From Anagrus nilaparvatae (lineage: Eukaryota; Arthropoda; Insecta; Hymenoptera; Mymaridae), in NCBI GenBank assembly GCA_022575985.1, contig JAKSXM010000255.1, positions 62,001-126,000 on the forward strand: DNA of 64,000 nucleotides, given 5' to 3'. Positions within the stretch are counted from its first letter, which is position 1. Each line of letters begins with the position of its first letter. Position numbers and translations under genes: made by a program. Positions 61,520 to 64,000 of the stretch are shown piece by piece. The notes beneath the pieces are model-generated. The model was not told the DNA's origin, ran no database searches, and saw only the letters and a program-made list of their open reading frames with translations.

Positions 61520-62342
61520 CTGACCATGTCATCCCACCTGGCCGAGTTGAAAGCGTTTTTGACGTCCAGCGTTACTAGAAGGACGTTCTTGCGAATTGCA
61601 GGCCGCTTTTCCCTCTCAGCCTCTACGGTATCTACGACATGCCGAATGGCGTCTATCGCGGAATGCCCTTCACAAAAACTATGCTGCTCCTCAGAGAGAC
61701 CACCGCCCTCCTCGATTGCCCTTCTGAGCCTTGCCCGGAGCAAGCTCTCCAAAACCTTACTAATGGTGCGTGTCGCATGTTCCCTTGGAGAACCTTGAAC
61801 ATTTTCGATGACACCTGCTTCTCGCCACAGCCAGAGCCTCCCGATAACTGGGGCAGTTTACCTCTCCAGGATAAAGCTCCGTGGAGCACTTATCCTTTCT
61901 GGATTTACAGAGGAAACACTCAGGCTTATCCTTGCTGCACTCTATCCTCTTATGGCCATCTTTACCACACTTTAAACACGCCTTACTTCTGTCTGGGCCT
62001 TTGCAGACATATTGGCTATGTCCATAACCCAGACACTTGTAACAGCGCCTCACGTCTGCACGGAGGCGCACTCTACTCGATGTCCAGCCGATCTGGATTT
62101 TGCCCTTTTTGGCCAGGCGTAGAGCGTCGGCCTCAAGAAGGTCCACCACGGCCATCTGGCTTTTTGTGCCTTTGGTTTTGAAAATGGACACCTCGAATAG
62201 GTCTCCATTTTCGACACCTATGGCCTTGGCAAGAGCTGTCTGAATCTCCTGTTCTTTCCTGACCCCATCCAAATCTCAAATTTCGAGTTTTAGTGTCGGG
62301 ATCAAGTCACGAACATTCGACTCAGGGCCCGTGACTGACTTC
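61520..62342 (-). pseudogene. R1-type segment, copy 16
   Basis: Full length, gag open 170 codons (61760-62272). The ORF2 start ATG is at 61800-61802, 40 bases inside the gag frame and in a different frame, as in intact R1-type elements. The RT restarts near 61765. Upstream of the gag frame the codon two before DLDGV is TGA, where relatives have an Arg codon. Confidence 0.85.
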
Positions 62343-64000
62343 AAACTCTATTAAACTATTTATATAATTTTTCTTAAGCTCTATCACTTGGTGGGCCGTA
62401 TTAATTTGAGATTGTATATATTTTTATATTATTAGTAAACTTGGTTTATAAACAATTTCAACTAATTCTATTGGTTTTATGAAAGTGGTTCCAAATTTTT
62501 AAAATAATAATTTTAAAACTTAATTAAATTATTTATAACATTTTTCTTGCTGTAAGGCCTGGTAGACCGTTTTAATTTTTGATATTCTTTATTTTAAATA
62601 TTGTTGCATTAATAGTAAACTTGGTTTATAAATAATTTTAACCAATTCAAATTGTTATATGAAAATGGAACCTTACTACTAAAATAGCAAAAATTTTAAA
62701 ACTCTCTTTAACTATTTATATAATTTTTATTAAGCTGTATCACTTGTTGGACCGTATTAATTTGAGATTTTCTCTATTTAAAATATTTTTATGTTGTTAG
62801 TTAACTTGGTTTATAAAGAATTTCAACTAATTCTATTGGTTTTATGAAAATGGAACCAAATTTTTAAAATAATAATTTTAAAACTTAGTTAAACTATTTA
62901 TGACATTTTTTCTTGCTGTATAGCCTAGTAGACCGTATTAATTTTAGATATTCTATATTTTAAATATTGTTGCATTATTAGTAAACTAGGTTTATAAATA
63001 ATTTTAACCAATTCATATTGTTATATGAAAGTGAAACCCTACTACTAAAATAGCAAACATTTTAAAACTCTCTTAAACTGTTTATATAATTTTACTTAAG
63101 CTCTATCACTTGGTGGGCCTTATTAATTTGAGATTTTCTCTATTTTAAATATTTTTATATTATTAGTAAACTTGGTTTTTTAAACAATTTCAACTTATTC
63201 TATTGGTTTTATGAAAATGGAACCATATTTTTAAAATAATAATGTTAAAACTTAGTTAAACTATTTATGATATTTTTTCTTGCTGTATAGCCTAGTAGAC
63301 CGTATTAATTTTAGATATTCTTTATTTTAAATATTATTTCATAATTAGTAAACTTGGTTTATAAATAATTTTAACCAATTCAAATGGTTTTATGAAAGTG
63401 GAACCAAATTTCTAAAAAAATAATAATTTTAAAACTTAGTTAAACTATTTATGACATTTTTTCTTGCTGTAAAGCCTGGTAAATCATTTTAATTTTAGAT
63501 ATTCTATATTTTAAATATTGTTGCATTATTAGTAAACTAGGTTTATAAATAATTTTAACCAATTCATTTTGTTATATGAAAGTGGAACCCTACTACTAAA
63601 AAAGCAAACATTTTAAAACTCTCTAAAACTATTTATATAATTTTTCTTAAGCTCTATCACTTTGTGGGCCGTATTAATTTAAGATTTTCTCTATTTTAAA
63701 TATTTTTATATTATTAGTAAACTTGGTTTATAAATAATTTCAACTTATTCTATTGGTTTTATGAAAATGGAACCAAATTTTTAAAATAATAATGTTAAAA
63801 CTTAGTTAAACTATTTATGACATTTTTTCTTGCTGTAAAGCCTGGTAAATCATTTTAATTTTAGATATTCTTTATTTTAAGTATTGTTGCATTATTAATA
63901 AACTTGGTTTATAAATAATTTTAACCAATTCAAATGGTTTTATGAAAGTGGAATCTTACTACTAAAATAGCAAAAATTTTAAAACTCTATTAAACTATTC

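Larger units (their letters stand above)
21720..64000. repeat. Higher-order satellite array (A/B dimer, 366 bp) with captured R1 fragments
   Basis: Two diverged monomers of about 183 bp alternate. A has GCTCTATCACTT(T/G)GTGGGCC and ends with ATGAAAATGGAACCAAATTT. B has CTTGCTGTA(T/A)AGCC(T), a GTA(G/A)ACC phrase and ends GTGGAA(CC/TC)(C/T)TACTAC. The A start AAACTC falls at 24699, 25065, 25432 and 25798, giving a 366-bp dimer. A GC-rich 823-bp retrotransposon segment recurs at a fixed place in B. The array runs to the window end. It contains no host gene. All apparent open frames inside it are either retrotransposon remnants or their antisense shadows. Confidence 0.9.

Noticed and set aside
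21720..64000. Telomeric array, since some R1-related elements live in telomere repeats
   Set aside because: No TTAGG-type telomere repeat is seen anywhere in the window.

Overview
The window looks like insect nuclear DNA. It is strongly AT-rich and full of transposable-element debris. It carries a copia-type LTR retrotransposon, R1-type non-LTR gag/RT fragments, insect-style GMC oxidoreductase remnants and an intact F-box/leucine-rich-repeat gene. The extreme AT bias and a single-exon F-box/LRR gene would suit an AT-rich hymenopteran such as an aphid-parasitoid braconid, but that is a guess and no marker here proves it. There is no bacterial or CRISPR content and I see no tRNA or rRNA gene.

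Layout, 1-4,200: gene-free repeat mosaic. It holds a 20-bp minisatellite, two short GC-rich hairpins, an 868-bp non-autonomous DNA transposon with an 8-bp target duplication and internal hairpin minisatellite, copies of a 141-bp-unit repeat (called R here), and a 414-bp foldback element. 4,238-12,120: one decayed copia-type retrotransposon (5' LTR, gag, protease, integrase, start of RT) split by a 4.3-kb DNA transposon at 5,954-10,268. That insert has perfect 13-bp inverted termini and two convergent genes: a THAP-domain DDE transposase and a SWIM/YqaJ-type nuclease. The combination matches the ISL2EU type of eukaryotic DNA transposon. 12,121-17,812: R-repeat tracts flanking two convergent pieces of a GMC oxidoreductase pseudogene, a MITE, and older duplicated non-coding DNA. 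19,054-20,685: an F-box/LRR protein on the minus strand, the only intact host-like gene, with a MITE 95 bp upstream of its start.

21,720-64,000 (continuing past the window): one giant satellite array. Its base unit is a dimer of about 366 bp made of two diverged monomers of about 183 bp (A and B). At one fixed position in B, a GC-rich 823-bp segment has been captured: a deleted R1-type retrotransposon that joins the C-terminal part of gag, the first codons of ORF2, and a piece of the RT domain. Fifteen full-length (822-930 bp) and two truncated copies lie in the window, all in the same orientation with the same edges, so they were amplified with the satellite rather than inserted one by one. 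Most spacings between copies fit about 1,108 bp plus a whole number of 183-bp monomers. Larger duplications of about 2.5, 3.9 and 7.6 kb are layered on top. This composite higher-order satellite is the most unusual object here; the YqaJ-bearing transposon is the second.
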